64,000 bases of DNA from Theocolax elegans (lineage: Eukaryota; Arthropoda; Insecta; Hymenoptera; Cerocephalidae). How positions within the stretch are numbered: position 1 is the stretch's first letter; the number at the start of each line of letters is the position of its first letter. The stretch is from NCBI GenBank assembly GCA_026168455.1, contig CM047431.1, positions 669,783 through 733,782 of the forward strand, given 5' to 3'. Below are positions 45,641 through 55,840 of the stretch, piece after piece. The translations under genes were made by a program, and so were the position numbers. The notes beneath the pieces were generated by a model. That model saw nothing but the letters and a program-made list of their open reading frames with translations, made no database searches and was not told the DNA's origin.

Positions 45641-46100
45641 ATTGTGAATGTAAATAAATAGATTAAAGATTTTTTCATATTACGTCAACAATTTAAAAAA
45701 AAAATTATGTTATCAATTATGTCAAATACAATAAAAATTTTTTATTTACAAAATGTACTTATTAAAAAATAATTGAATTATCCAAAACTATGTGACAATA
45801 CTTGACTAGAATTAATACTGTGAACAAAGAAAAAATAAAGAAAAAGTAATCATCACAATCAAAATTCACCAAGATCGAGAAACCTTAGTTTGAAATAAAA
45901 TTTGCGTGGATGACAAAATATACATCTATATATAAAAAATATTCTACTTGCAGATGATAAAATAGTTACTCTCTACACACGAGCTATTAACTCCTACTAT
46001 TTGGTGAGCTGGCACTGTTTAAAAAGAAGAAAAACACATAAAATAGCAAGAAATTTTGATTTGAAATAATATTATTTTTCGAATTTTGCTTGTTTGACCT
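45641..46100. other. AT-rich, no gene seen
   Basis: Only the inverted partner of 44783 at 45869-45890 is notable. Confidence 0.5.
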
Positions 46101-46101
46101 T

Positions 46102-46430
46102 TAAGGGGGTGTCATACTCAATTTTTACCGACCGAGCCAATAGAGTGATAGTATGGTTGAAAAATACTTCAATCTAGATAAATATAAAGAATTTCGACAA
46201 ACTAGAAGATAGGTGCCCTTTCTTTTGTAGTTATGTATCACTGTGCAAAGTTTCTATTTATTATATTGAGACATTGAAGAGAAAACCTTGTATAAAAAAC
46301 ACTATCTACGGCGTCCACATAATGAAATTTTCGTACAAGGTTTTCTCTTACACGCATCAATAAAATGACTTGAAACTTTGTATAGAAGTAAATAATTATT
46401 TAATAAAGGGCATCTAACTGTTTGTTTTGC
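46102..46430. mobile_element. Palindromic MITE-like remnant
   Basis: Imperfect palindrome. The core is AGAGAAAACCTTGTA...TACAAGGTTTTCTCT (15-bp perfect arms, about 46274-46351), extended outward by GCAAAGTTTC...GAAACTTTG and GGTGCCCTTT...AAAGGGCATC. The left edge is TTAAGGGGGTGTCATACTCA, a terminus-like sequence that recurs inverted at 60411-60436. Confidence 0.6.
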
Positions 46431-46431
46431 A

Positions 46432-47975
46432 TTGTTTTATAAAACTAAAAGTAGTTTTATTATCATTATTAAAATCATTATTAAAAGATCAATTCCTCCT
46501 GATATAAACTTTAAATGTCACCCAAAGACAGTGAATACTTCAGTTTTTTGTGCGATATGTGAAAGTGTATTTCATAAGAGTGATTTTAATAGAAAAAAGG
46601 TGGAAAATATGTGACAAATATTATGGTGATTTGTGCTGAACATAGTGACATTGATTTAACCTCTAAAGATAATCCAAGAGTAGTATTATGTGCATTAAAA
46701 AAAGAATTAACTAAACAGAAAAGCGAAACTGAAAAAGTTAATAAAGAATATCATTTATTAAAATCAAAATATGATATACTAGAAAATAAATATGATGAGT
46801 TATTAAATGAAACTGGAAAAATTGATGATGACGCAGTAGGAATGGATAATACATTTCATGTGAGTGAAACGCGTATTGAAGTGCTAAAAAACGAAAATAG
46901 TTTATTAAAAGATTTAAATAATGAACTTAAAGATAAAAATTTGTTGTTACATCAATTATTGGACAAAGAAAAAGCTATTATAAAATCAAATATAAAATCT
47001 TATGCTAACGTGGCTGCAACCAAACATATGGTAACTTCTAATGAACCAAAAAGAATACCTAAAATAATTATAAAGAAAAAGAATAAGGAAGACAAAATAA
47101 ATTTAAAAGATAGTGTTGTTAAATATTTAACTAAAGACAAATCTATACAAACAAAAAAAATTAATTTTAATAATGAAAACGAAATACATATAAATTGTAT
47201 GAACGTTGAAAGTGCCAAAGCAGCAGAAAGGGTATTGACATCGAAACTTGCCAACGCATGTAAAATTGAAAAAGAAGTTATAGCTAACCCAATAATCAAG
47301 ATAGTAGGTATTGATAATTTATTTAAAATGGATGGAAAACTCATTGAAAATGACATAAATAGTAGAAACTTTTCTAATTTTGAAATTAAGAGTAAAATAC
47401 TGAACTACACTCTTAATAAAAAAACTGAAAAAACTACAGTCATATTGGAAATAACTGGTGAAATTCACAAGTATATTAATGAAAGCAGAAATAGATTATT
47501 TGTTGGATACCAAAATTGTAAGGTTTATGATGTAATAAACATCAAACCTTGTTACAATTATGGTAGATTTGGGCACAATAGTTATAAATGTAGAAACTCG
47601 ACTATTTGCTTAAAGTGTGCGGGTAATCACTCAACGAATAAGTGCGAAAGTAATAATTTATGCTGTGCTAATTGTAAATTTAGTAATGAGAAATATATGA
47701 AGAAATATGACACTTGTCATATAATAACAGATAGCGAATCTTGTGAAATTTTAAAAACTAAGTTAAAAAATTGTATAAGTATGACAGACTATGTAGTCAA
47801 ACCTTATGTACCAAGATATGTAGGTAAGGCTGAACACTACAGCAAAAACTATCTAAGCACAAATAATACGCTCGCAACAAACAATGGTAATGAAGGAAAA
47901 AGGAAGAAATTAACATTATCGACGACATCATTAAGTTCTAGATCAAGATCAGGCAGCACATCTTCAGTTTTTTAG
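46432..47975 (+). pseudogene. LINE-A ORF1 (PHD-like finger, coiled coil, zinc knuckles)
   Basis: N-terminal piece (to 46614) has FCAICESVFHKSDF, and the main frame (46611-47975) resumes with VICAEHSD. Together they look like a PHD-type Cys/His finger cut by a 1-nt frameshift near 46612. Then come a coiled coil (ELTKQKSETEKVNKEYHLLK and following) and the knuckles CYNYGRFGHNSYKC and CLKCAGNHSTNKC plus a CCANC pair, and an S/R-rich tail. RNA-binding gag-like protein of the element. Ends TAG, followed at once by the ORF2 ATG. Confidence 0.8.
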
Positions 47976-50796
47976 ATGAATAGTGACTTTAATATACATG
48001 AAACAACATTTTGTTCATTTCAAGAATTGAACGATGTTATTAATTCTAATCAGAATTTAATTTTGTACGTAAATATCCGTAGCTTAAATGCTAACTTGTC
48101 TAAACTTGAATGTTATATTGCTAATTTGAAAACTAAACCATGTGTCATAGTTTGTACAGAAACTTGGAATTTAATATGCCCTCAGCTACTCTGTATACCA
48201 GGTTATAAAATTTACTATAATGAAAGTTATATAAATAAATCTGATGGAGTCGTTTTATATATACTAGAAAATTTAAATGAATGTTCGGAAATTATTACTT
48301 CTGGTCGATTGAGAATATTAAATTCTAAGTTTAATATAAAAGATGAAAATATTATTATTTCGGCTCTATATAGATCACATGATTATCCTAAAACTGAATT
48401 TATACTTGACTTGAAAAACTTTATTAATTCATACGATTTTGGCAACCACCATATAATTGTAGGAGATTTTAATATAGACATATTAAATAACAGTATTATT
48501 AGTCAAGAATTTTTAGAAAATTTACTTGAAAAAATGTATGTTCCTGGTTTTGTGGGTATAACTAGGCCTGCTGATAACAATACACTTAATGGTACATGCA
48601 TAGATAATTTCTTCATTAAAAGCAATTCCTTAAATTATAATACATATAAAATTAATTGCATTTTCACAGATCATTATCCTCTTTTTATGATTATAAATGA
48701 CAATTTTACCGTGAAACAAAATAATAATGTATATCAGAAAATAAATTATAATAAATTAATTGCAACGGCTAAGAAAACTAACTGGAATAAAATAACAGAT
48801 ATAATTGATCCAAATAAAGCTACTGACTTATTAATAACATTAATCAGTAATTGTGTTGAAAAATCTTATTGTAATAATACAAAAAACAATACTGGTAAAA
48901 GCTTTATTAAACCCAGGAAAAATTGGATAACAAATGCTATAATGGTATCTTGAATTTGATCAAATGAATTTAAATAATGTCGAACTAAAAAATGAGTATA
49001 AAAATTATGTTAAGACGCTAGATAAAATAATAAAAAATGCCAAATTTAAGTATGATCAAAATTGTTTCTTAAAAAATAGTAATAATCCAAAAAATTTATG
49101 GAAGTTGATTAATTGTAAATTGGGTAAAAATACGAGTAAAAATAATGAAATTGAATACTTAACGGATGACGCTAATAATAGAATTACGGATAAAAAAGAT
49201 ATTGTAAATAATTTGAATGAGTTTTTTTGTAAAGTAGGTAAATAATTAAGCGATAAGATAAAAACTTCTAATGGTCCTAATCCTACTAAAGTTCCTTTTA
49301 ATGATAAATCAATATTTCTAAACCCAACTACTAATGTGGAAATTAGGAATATAATCAATAATTTTAATAACAAATCGGGTGGGGTTGATAGAATTTCTAC
49401 GAATATATTGAAATCAATAGAAACTTATATAAATGAACCTATTGTACATATTTTTAATAACTGTATAGAAACATCAATTTGGCCTGTTGCACTTAAAAGA
49501 GCTGAAGTAATTCCTATTTTTAAAGCGGGTAAAAAGAGTAAAGCTACAAATTATAGACCAATTTCACTAATCTCTAATATTGCAAAAATTTTTGAAAAAG
49601 TAATACATAATAGAATTTATAACTTTGTAACAAAACATAACTTACTAGCATCAAATCAATTTGGTTTTATTAAAAACAAAGGCACAAAAGATGCTTTAAA
49701 TTATATAACTAACATAATTTATAATTGTCTAGATAAAAGTAAACCAATAATAGCAACATTTTTAGATCTTGCCAAAGCATTCGATACCGTTAATCATTCT
49801 ATTCTCTTAAATAAACTATATAACTATGGTATCAGAGGAAATGCCTTGAATTTACTTAATAGTTATCTTTCAAATCGGGAACAAGTAGTTAAAATAAACC
49901 AAACAAAAAGTGAAACTCTTGTTCTAACTACTGGGGTACCGCAAGGTACAATATTAGGTCCATTATTATTTCTACTATATATTAATGATTTGCTACTAAA
50001 TTTATATTCAGAAAACATGATTGCTTATGCAGATGATACTGTAGTGTTAGCTACTGAGAATACATGGGAGTTAGCTGAAAATGCAATGAATAAATATCTT
50101 GACCATGTATTTAGATGGCTATCTTTCAATAAACTATCGTTAAATGTTAACAAAACTGTATACATAACTTTTGGAAATTATTGTGACAGTGTACCTACAA
50201 GTGTTAATATTAAAATTAATAATAATACCTTAAATAGAGTTAACAGCTGCAAATATCTTGGGATTATAATTGATTTCAATTTGAAATGGAAAGAACACAT
50301 AGAATATATTGTAAATAGAACTAAGTACTTAACATATGTATTTGCTAAATTCTCGAAGCTCCTAAAAACCGAAACTCTAATTATTTTATATTATGCACTT
50401 TTTCATAGTAAAGTAACGTATGGCATTATTTCATGGGGGGGTGCTTATAAAAATAATCTGAAGTTATTATCAAGTACGCAAGCCAGATTGCTTAAAATCA
50501 TAAGCAAAAATAAATTTTTAATTAATAATTACCCACTAACCGTTGAACAAACATTTGCGCTTGAATCTATTACTTTTCATTACATGAAATTACATAACAT
50601 TCATAAAAATAGAATTACAAATACAAGAAACAAAAGTATACCAATACCTAAAATATCTAAATCAGTAAGTAATAAGAATAGTTATATTGTTGCAATACGG
50701 ATATATAATGAAATTCCTAATAATTTAAAAATTTTAACGACTAGTAAAAAACATATTAGAAAAAAACTTAAGAATTGGATTCAATTAAATTTATAA
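47976..50796 (+). pseudogene. LINE-A ORF2: endonuclease-reverse transcriptase
   Basis: Endonuclease (47976-48953): VNIRSLNANL, VCTETWN, SALYRSHDYP, IIVGDFNIDIL, FTDHYPLF. A frameshift near 48950 leads into 48964-49245, then a TAA at 49243. The same frame runs to 50796 with RT: SGGVDRIST, VIPIFKAGKK, NYRPISLISN, FLDLAKAFDTVNHS, TGVPQGTILGPLLF, IAYADDTVVLA (YADD intact), LGIIIDFNLKWKEH. It ends in TAATAA, with no RNase H. ORF1 and ORF2 are in the same frame with TAG|ATG between them. Confidence 0.92.
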
Positions 50797-50805
50797 TAAT
50801 TTTGT

Positions 50806-50913
50806 ATGAACAAAAATATATTAGGGAAACTAAACTGTGATAAATTTCAAAGCTATTTTATTAAGCTAGTAACCGAAGTAGAAAAATTCAAACTTAAAAA
50901 ACGAAAAATGCCT
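50806..50913 (+). pseudogene. LINE-A ORF3, 5' piece
   Basis: ATG 50806 starts 10 nt after the ORF2 stops: MNKNILGKLNCDKFQS, VTEVEKFKLKKRKMP, then LINE-B. Removing LINE-B at its target duplication (50904-50913 and 56703-56712) joins this in frame to the MPKSIEEIS... ORF at 56707/58561. The intact ORF would be about 334 codons. That is far longer than expected by chance in such AT-rich DNA. Confidence 0.65.
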
Positions 50914-51083
50914 ATTATTATTATTAAATTACTCAGTTGGCACCCTCCTATTTGACTAGGTTATGCCAGGCACTTGGGTATTCCCTTTGCGCCCTGTTTT
51001 CCATTTCCCATCTTTAGCCTTCCGAAGTGTATAGCAATATTGCCACACTTGAGTGAGCCTTCTTATGGGTCCTTGGTTTTTTT

Positions 51084-54000
51084 TCAATCGGGCACCGCCC
51101 AGAGACCCTGCCAAACAGCAAGTATTCTCTGGACATCCCAACTGGATATATCTCCTGAATCAATTAGAAATTCACCTGTGAGGCGCCATCTTCTTGTCAT
51201 GATTCTGGGGCATTCACATAAGATGTGTAGAGGTGTTTCGTTTGCCTCCTTGCACATTCGGCATAATGGATCTGTTTCCAGTCCCATTTTATACCTATGG
51301 TATCGCAAATCTCCATGTCCAGTAAGTATGTCCATTAGCTTGCGAGCTGTCTTTCTGCTAAGTTTCCTAAGCCCTTCTTCCCAGTGTCCGCTTATTGCGT
51401 TTCCGAGTGCGGCTTTAGCTTGTCTGCATCCTGCAGTTTTTACCCAAGCACTTTGGTGTTCCTTCACCAGCCATTTCTTTAGTAATTCTATAAGGTGGCT
51501 ATGTGGCATCTTCACCATCATGCTTGGTTCCGCATGTTTTCCATTTGTACCTATCTTTGCTAGGTCATCGGCTATCTCGTTACCACGTATACCTACATGA
51601 CTTGGTATCCATGTTAGCGTTAGCCGCTTATTCAACTCTGCCAGTCTATTTAGTGTCTTATGACATTCCCAAATTAGTCTGGACTTAGTGGTGTGACCAT
51701 TCAGACTCTGTAACACAGTTCTGCTGTCCGAGTAAATGTATATCTCTTCGTCTTTGCAATTCTCCTGTGCCGCTTTAGCACATTGCAGGATTGCAAATGT
51801 TTCCGCTTGGGAAATGGTATTGTATTCCTTTAAGGAATATATCCTACCCTTCCCATTTTTTCTGCAGTATACCCCTGCTCCGACTCCCCGGATATTCTTG
51901 GACCCATCAGTATACCAGAGTTCTTTGCCCTCCGGCACCCTAACACGTCCTTGACTCCAGTCATCTTTGCTAGGCAGACTGACTCTGTATCTCTTATCGA
52001 ATAGGAACTCAGTGCTGCATCTATCAGTTCCCTCGTATAAGTTCTCTCTTAGATTTCGCGGGAGCGTACTTAGGAGTCCCCTGTCCGCCCGTCGATCTAA
52101 GAGATTTCTAACTCTTAAGTATCCTTTTATGGCTTCTGACTTAAGAGTGAGCTGAAAGGGCTCAATATTCGTTATGACCCCCATAGCTTGTACTGGCGTG
52201 GTTCTTAGAGAATTGGTGATGCAGCGCAGGACCAATCCTCGTACCCTTTCCAGCATTTGGTTCGCAGTTTTCAAACCTGCTCGCTTCCACCAAATCACTG
52301 CCGAATACGTGAGTTTTGGTTTCAGAATTGCTGTGTAAATCCACATCATGGTTTCTGGTTTAAGACCCCAGTTCAAGTGCAGAGCTCTACGTGTTTGCCA
52401 TAGTACTCTTATAACTTTATTACACTGGTTCTCAAGGTGCTCTTTCCAGTTTAACTTACTGTCAAGAATGACACCTAGATATTTAGCTTTTTCTTTTATT
52501 TCTAGCCGTTTTCCTCCATATTCGAGGTGTTTTATGCTTGTTTTCCACTTATATTTACGTGTAAACACCATAACTTCCATTTTTTCCGGGTTAACCGATA
52601 GTCCACCTCCTTGGCACCACTTATATACCTTATTCAAGGCATTTTGCATGATGTCAAATAGTGTTTCTAAAAATGGTCCTCTAACTATTATTGCTAGATC
52701 ATCTGCATATCCTACAACCTCACATCCCGTGTTGGTTAGTAGGCATAATAGTGTGTTCATTACAAGATTCCAGAGGGATGGGGAAATAACCCCCCCCTGT
52801 GGGCATCCCGTGTTCACCCAGCCAGTTACCTTGGTGTTACCCTTGGTCATTACCAGCTTTCTGTTTGATAACATGAGTTCGACCCAGTCAGTAACTGGCT
52901 GAGCTATTCCATGTCTCCTCATTGCCTCCTTGATTACTCTTTTGGAGGTATGGTTGAAAGCTCCTTCTATGTCTAAAAAGACCACTAGAGCGAAGCCTCC
53001 GTTTTCAATTTGTTCTTCAATCAGGTTCACTATTTTGCACAGAGCAGTCTCAGTAGAGTGTCCTGCTCTGTACGCATACTGATCCCTATGAAGTGGTCGT
53101 TCTTTTAAAGGTTTATCTTTAATATGTCTGTCTATGAGCCTTTCCATTGTCTTCAGCATAAACGATGTAAGACTTATAGGTCGGAAGTCTTTAGGAGAAG
53201 TATAGCTCCCCTTACCTGCTTTCGGAATGAACGTCACTCTCGTTCCCTTCCAACTTTCTGGAATATGGCATAATTCCAGACTTGCCCTAATAAGTCTGGT
53301 CATTGGACGGATAATGCACTCCCCCGCCCTTTGTAATAGTGCGGGGTAAATACCATCCAGTCCTGGTGACTTATATGGCCCAAAAGATCCGATGGCCCAC
53401 CTGACTTTGTCCTCTGAGGCAATTTCGGTCCCCAGCACACTGCATGATCCGGTTTGGCTCACCGCATGCTGGTTTCCCGTTCCGTAGTCGTTTGACTCAT
53501 GAACTTCCATCGCCCCTTCCCCTTCATTCGAGAAATCCGGGTAGAAGGATTCGATCAGGCGGTACAACGTTTCTTCGTCCGTCATGGTGTATTTCCCATT
53601 TGGCAGTTTAAGTGCTCCCAATATAGCTTCCGGATTTTTTGACAAGATCTTGTCCAACCGGGCTGCCTGTGAGCCTTTTTCTATGTCGCTGCAAAAGTTG
53701 GCCCATGATTCTGCTTGTGCCTTCCTAATTGCTGCTCGATAGCTGTCTCTTTTACTTGCGTAATGATTCCACTCGTCTGCTGTACCTTTTTTTTGGGCCA
53801 GCTTATAGGTTCTCCTTACTTGTTTCTTGAAACACTCTAGGTTCTCGTTCCACCAGTAGGTTTTATCTCGCTTACCCACCAATGTGGGTCTACAGTTGTT
53901 CTCAAAAGCTGAGATAATTCCTTTATTTAGTTTATCAGCAGCTTCTTCAAGCTCCTTCCAGTTTCTTATATGTTCTGGAAAGTTTGCTAGTGAGCTGCTT

Positions 54001-54743
54001 ATTTCTTCCTTGTAGGTTATCCAATTTGTCTTCTTCGGTTTCCTGGTCCATGTTCTAGGATTTGTACCAGGTACCACTAACTCGAAAACAATTTTGGCAT
54101 GATCAGATAGTGTCGGTTCATCAGATACCCTCCACCTCTTGATCCTATTTGTAATTTCTCCAGTACATAACGTGATGTCCAATACTTCTGCTCTAAGTTT
54201 ATTACAGAATGTTGGCGTTGTACCAGTGTTTAGAATATCTAGTTTGGTTGTGGCTAGATATTCTACCAGTTCCTCTCCTCTCCTATTGATGTCTGTGCTC
54301 CCCCACAGTATGTGATGTGAGTTAGCGTCACAGCCTATTAGGAGCGGTAAGTTTTTACTCTCACAGAAGGTAATTAACCTTTTAACTTCCGTGGGTGGAT
54401 TTACCTCTCCATCATATGGAAAGTACGCTGAGGCAATGACTATGTTTCCAATGCCTTCCGATTCCGTCCTCACCGCTGTCAGGTCTCTTGTACAGAAATC
54501 CATCAGCGGGGTTACATTTACTCCCTTAGTGATGATACACGTTCTGGGCGTCTCAGCTTGCATGTCCCTGTAACAAACAAGCCCCTTTCCCCTTAAACCC
54601 TTGATTGTTCCTCTCACCGTCCATGGTTCTTGGACCAGTGACAGGCCTGTGTGCATCTCTGCCAAACCCTTACGCAATAGTGCAGAAGAGTCTTTGCAGT
54701 GATGCAAGTTAATTTGTGAGATTTGCAGCGCCTTGAAGGTCAT
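51084..54743 (-). CDS. LINE-B ORF2: endonuclease-RT-RNase H (1219 aa)
   Basis: Intact. AP-like endonuclease, residues about 1-230: INLHHCKDS, LVQEPW, SAYFPYDGE, GCDANSHHILWGS, TLSDHAKI. RT, about 440-720: KSPGLDGIYPALL, VTFIPKAGKG, RPISLTSFMLKTMERLI, VFLDIEGAFNH, GCPQGGVISPSLWN, GYADDLAI with catalytic YADD. RNase H, about 930-1060: LWYTDGSKN, QAETFAIL, YSDSRTVLQ, WIPSHVGIRGNEIADDLAK. C-terminal zinc motif CRMCKEANETPLHILCECP. It nicks the target and copies the RNA. Start ATG overlaps the ORF1 stop as UAAUG, implying termination-reinitiation. Confidence 0.96.
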   Translation of the reverse strand: MTFKALQISQINLHHCKDSSALLRKGLAEMHTGLSLVQEPWTVRGTIKGLRGKGLVCYRDMQAETPRTCIITKGVNVTPLMDFCTRDLTAVRTESEGIGNIVIASAYFPYDGEVNPPTEVKRLITFCESKNLPLLIGCDANSHHILWGSTDINRRGEELVEYLATTKLDILNTGTTPTFCNKLRAEVLDITLCTGEITNRIKRWRVSDEPTLSDHAKIVFELVVPGTNPRTWTRKPKKTNWITYKEEISSSLANFPEHIRNWKELEEAADKLNKGIISAFENNCRPTLVGKRDKTYWWNENLECFKKQVRRTYKLAQKKGTADEWNHYASKRDSYRAAIRKAQAESWANFCSDIEKGSQAARLDKILSKNPEAILGALKLPNGKYTMTDEETLYRLIESFYPDFSNEGEGAMEVHESNDYGTGNQHAVSQTGSCSVLGTEIASEDKVRWAIGSFGPYKSPGLDGIYPALLQRAGECIIRPMTRLIRASLELCHIPESWKGTRVTFIPKAGKGSYTSPKDFRPISLTSFMLKTMERLIDRHIKDKPLKERPLHRDQYAYRAGHSTETALCKIVNLIEEQIENGGFALVVFLDIEGAFNHTSKRVIKEAMRRHGIAQPVTDWVELMLSNRKLVMTKGNTKVTGWVNTGCPQGGVISPSLWNLVMNTLLCLLTNTGCEVVGYADDLAIIVRGPFLETLFDIMQNALNKVYKWCQGGGLSVNPEKMEVMVFTRKYKWKTSIKHLEYGGKRLEIKEKAKYLGVILDSKLNWKEHLENQCNKVIRVLWQTRRALHLNWGLKPETMMWIYTAILKPKLTYSAVIWWKRAGLKTANQMLERVRGLVLRCITNSLRTTPVQAMGVITNIEPFQLTLKSEAIKGYLRVRNLLDRRADRGLLSTLPRNLRENLYEGTDRCSTEFLFDKRYRVSLPSKDDWSQGRVRVPEGKELWYTDGSKNIRGVGAGVYCRKNGKGRIYSLKEYNTISQAETFAILQCAKAAQENCKDEEIYIYSDSRTVLQSLNGHTTKSRLIWECHKTLNRLAELNKRLTLTWIPSHVGIRGNEIADDLAKIGTNGKHAEPSMMVKMPHSHLIELLKKWLVKEHQSAWVKTAGCRQAKAALGNAISGHWEEGLRKLSRKTARKLMDILTGHGDLRYHRYKMGLETDPLCRMCKEANETPLHILCECPRIMTRRWRLTGEFLIDSGDISSWDVQRILAVWQGLWAVPD

Positions 54744-54745
54744 TA
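54741..54745 (-). promoter_or_regulatory. UAAUG stop-start overlap between LINE-B ORF1 and ORF2
   Basis: On the - strand TAATG: TAA ends ORF1 (54745-54743) and ATG starts ORF2 (54743-54741). The same pentamer is the known translational-coupling signal of the R1-clade LINE SART1, where ORF2 is made by reinitiation. Confidence 0.85.
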
Positions 54746-55840
54746 TTTCGAGCTTCCCGGCACTGCTGCCTCTTTATCAGACTCCGCTACCGCCGGCGCG
54801 TGTACTTTGAAAGTGACACGCTCCAGTGAGTAGAAGGGTCTGCAATCTAGAGCCTGAAGGGCTCTAGCTTGGGACTCCGGCATCTGCACCAGAAGAAAGT
54901 TGTCCTTCGCTGCAGCACCGTCGGTAGCCCCCTTGTCGCATTTTACGACCCGCCATGTTGCGGTATTTAGCGTCGGATTGTACCGCATCAGCCTCTGAAG
55001 AACCAGCTCCGTGGGTTTCGGTGCTCCCGGTATCCACGCGCTGGCCTTCACCAGCCTCTGCAGCACCTCCGTTCCGCTGACTGTCAGAGCAGGACCCCGC
55101 CAAGATTTTAGTCCGGGCACGATCCCACTCAGCCAATCCGCGGACCGTTGATCCTCTGCTATAATCACAAATACTCCCCCCCTGCAGAAGGACGCAACAA
55201 ACTTTGGCAGCTGCTCAGGAGGAAGGACATCTGTCTCCTCCTCCAGAGCATTCCTGAAGTCTTCAAACTGTCCTGTAGTAAGAAGCACCTCAGGATATTC
55301 TGCTGATGTCACGACCCTCGACAGAGGGTTCGTTCTCTGTGCTGTTGTAAGTCCCACACTACATTTCGGCTTTTCAGCACTCTGAGTGTTACTTACTTGT
55401 GCCGGCTTGTTTTTATGCCGTTTTTGTGTCCGCGGGTCCTCTGGCGGCGTGTCCTTCCCTCTTTTCCCCATGAGAGGCGTTGAGGGAGGTCTCTCCGCGC
55501 TTTGAGCCCGCATTTCTTGCTTTCTGAGCTTTCGCCTGCGGTTTTTCTCCGCATAGCGTCCACTCGTCCAGCTTCTTCCTTCATTGGTATCCATTGGCAT
55601 TCCAGCTCCCGGTTTGGGATTGGACACCGTCAATGGCCCATCAGGATTTTTAAATTCAGTGGGTTGGTAAGCAGACATCCCACTGGGCGCCGCCTGCTCA
55701 CCTACCTTTACTCCAACTACCGGTGACACCGAAGTTACCACCGGCAAGTTGGTTGTGTTGAGAGTTGGGATCTCTCCAGGGTTTGTTGACACTTTTGGGC
55801 TAGCATCCGAATAGCCCGTTGCTTTAACAGGGAAGGACAT
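54743..55840 (-). CDS. LINE-B ORF1, DUF4780-like (365 aa)
   Basis: Intact from MSFPVKATGYSD. Residues 1-180 are P/T/K-rich and basic (ENRRRKLRKQEMRAQ; TQKRHKNKPAQ). The C-terminal half (about 190-350) is a folded domain with FVASFCRGGVFVIIAEDQRS, LKSWRGPALTVSG and NTATWRVVKCDKG. This resembles the DUF4780 domain seen in arthropod LINE ORF1 proteins (recognised from memory). No CCHC knuckles. Probably the nucleic-acid-binding chaperone of the RNP. Stop codon TAA shares its last base with the ORF2 ATG. Confidence 0.88.
   Translation of the reverse strand: MSFPVKATGYSDASPKVSTNPGEIPTLNTTNLPVVTSVSPVVGVKVGEQAAPSGMSAYQPTEFKNPDGPLTVSNPKPGAGMPMDTNEGRSWTSGRYAEKNRRRKLRKQEMRAQSAERPPSTPLMGKRGKDTPPEDPRTQKRHKNKPAQVSNTQSAEKPKCSVGLTTAQRTNPLSRVVTSAEYPEVLLTTGQFEDFRNALEEETDVLPPEQLPKFVASFCRGGVFVIIAEDQRSADWLSGIVPGLKSWRGPALTVSGTEVLQRLVKASAWIPGAPKPTELVLQRLMRYNPTLNTATWRVVKCDKGATDGAAAKDNFLLVQMPESQARALQALDCRPFYSLERVTFKVHAPAVAESDKEAAVPGSSK

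Noticed and set aside
46611..46614. GTG start for LINE-A ORF1 at 46611
   Set aside because: It arises from a 1-nt frameshift within the PHD-like finger; the real start lies upstream.
52348..52902. 184-codon + strand ORF and other + ORFs over 51000-54600
   Set aside because: Antisense of the intact LINE-B ORF2, which accounts for the open frames.
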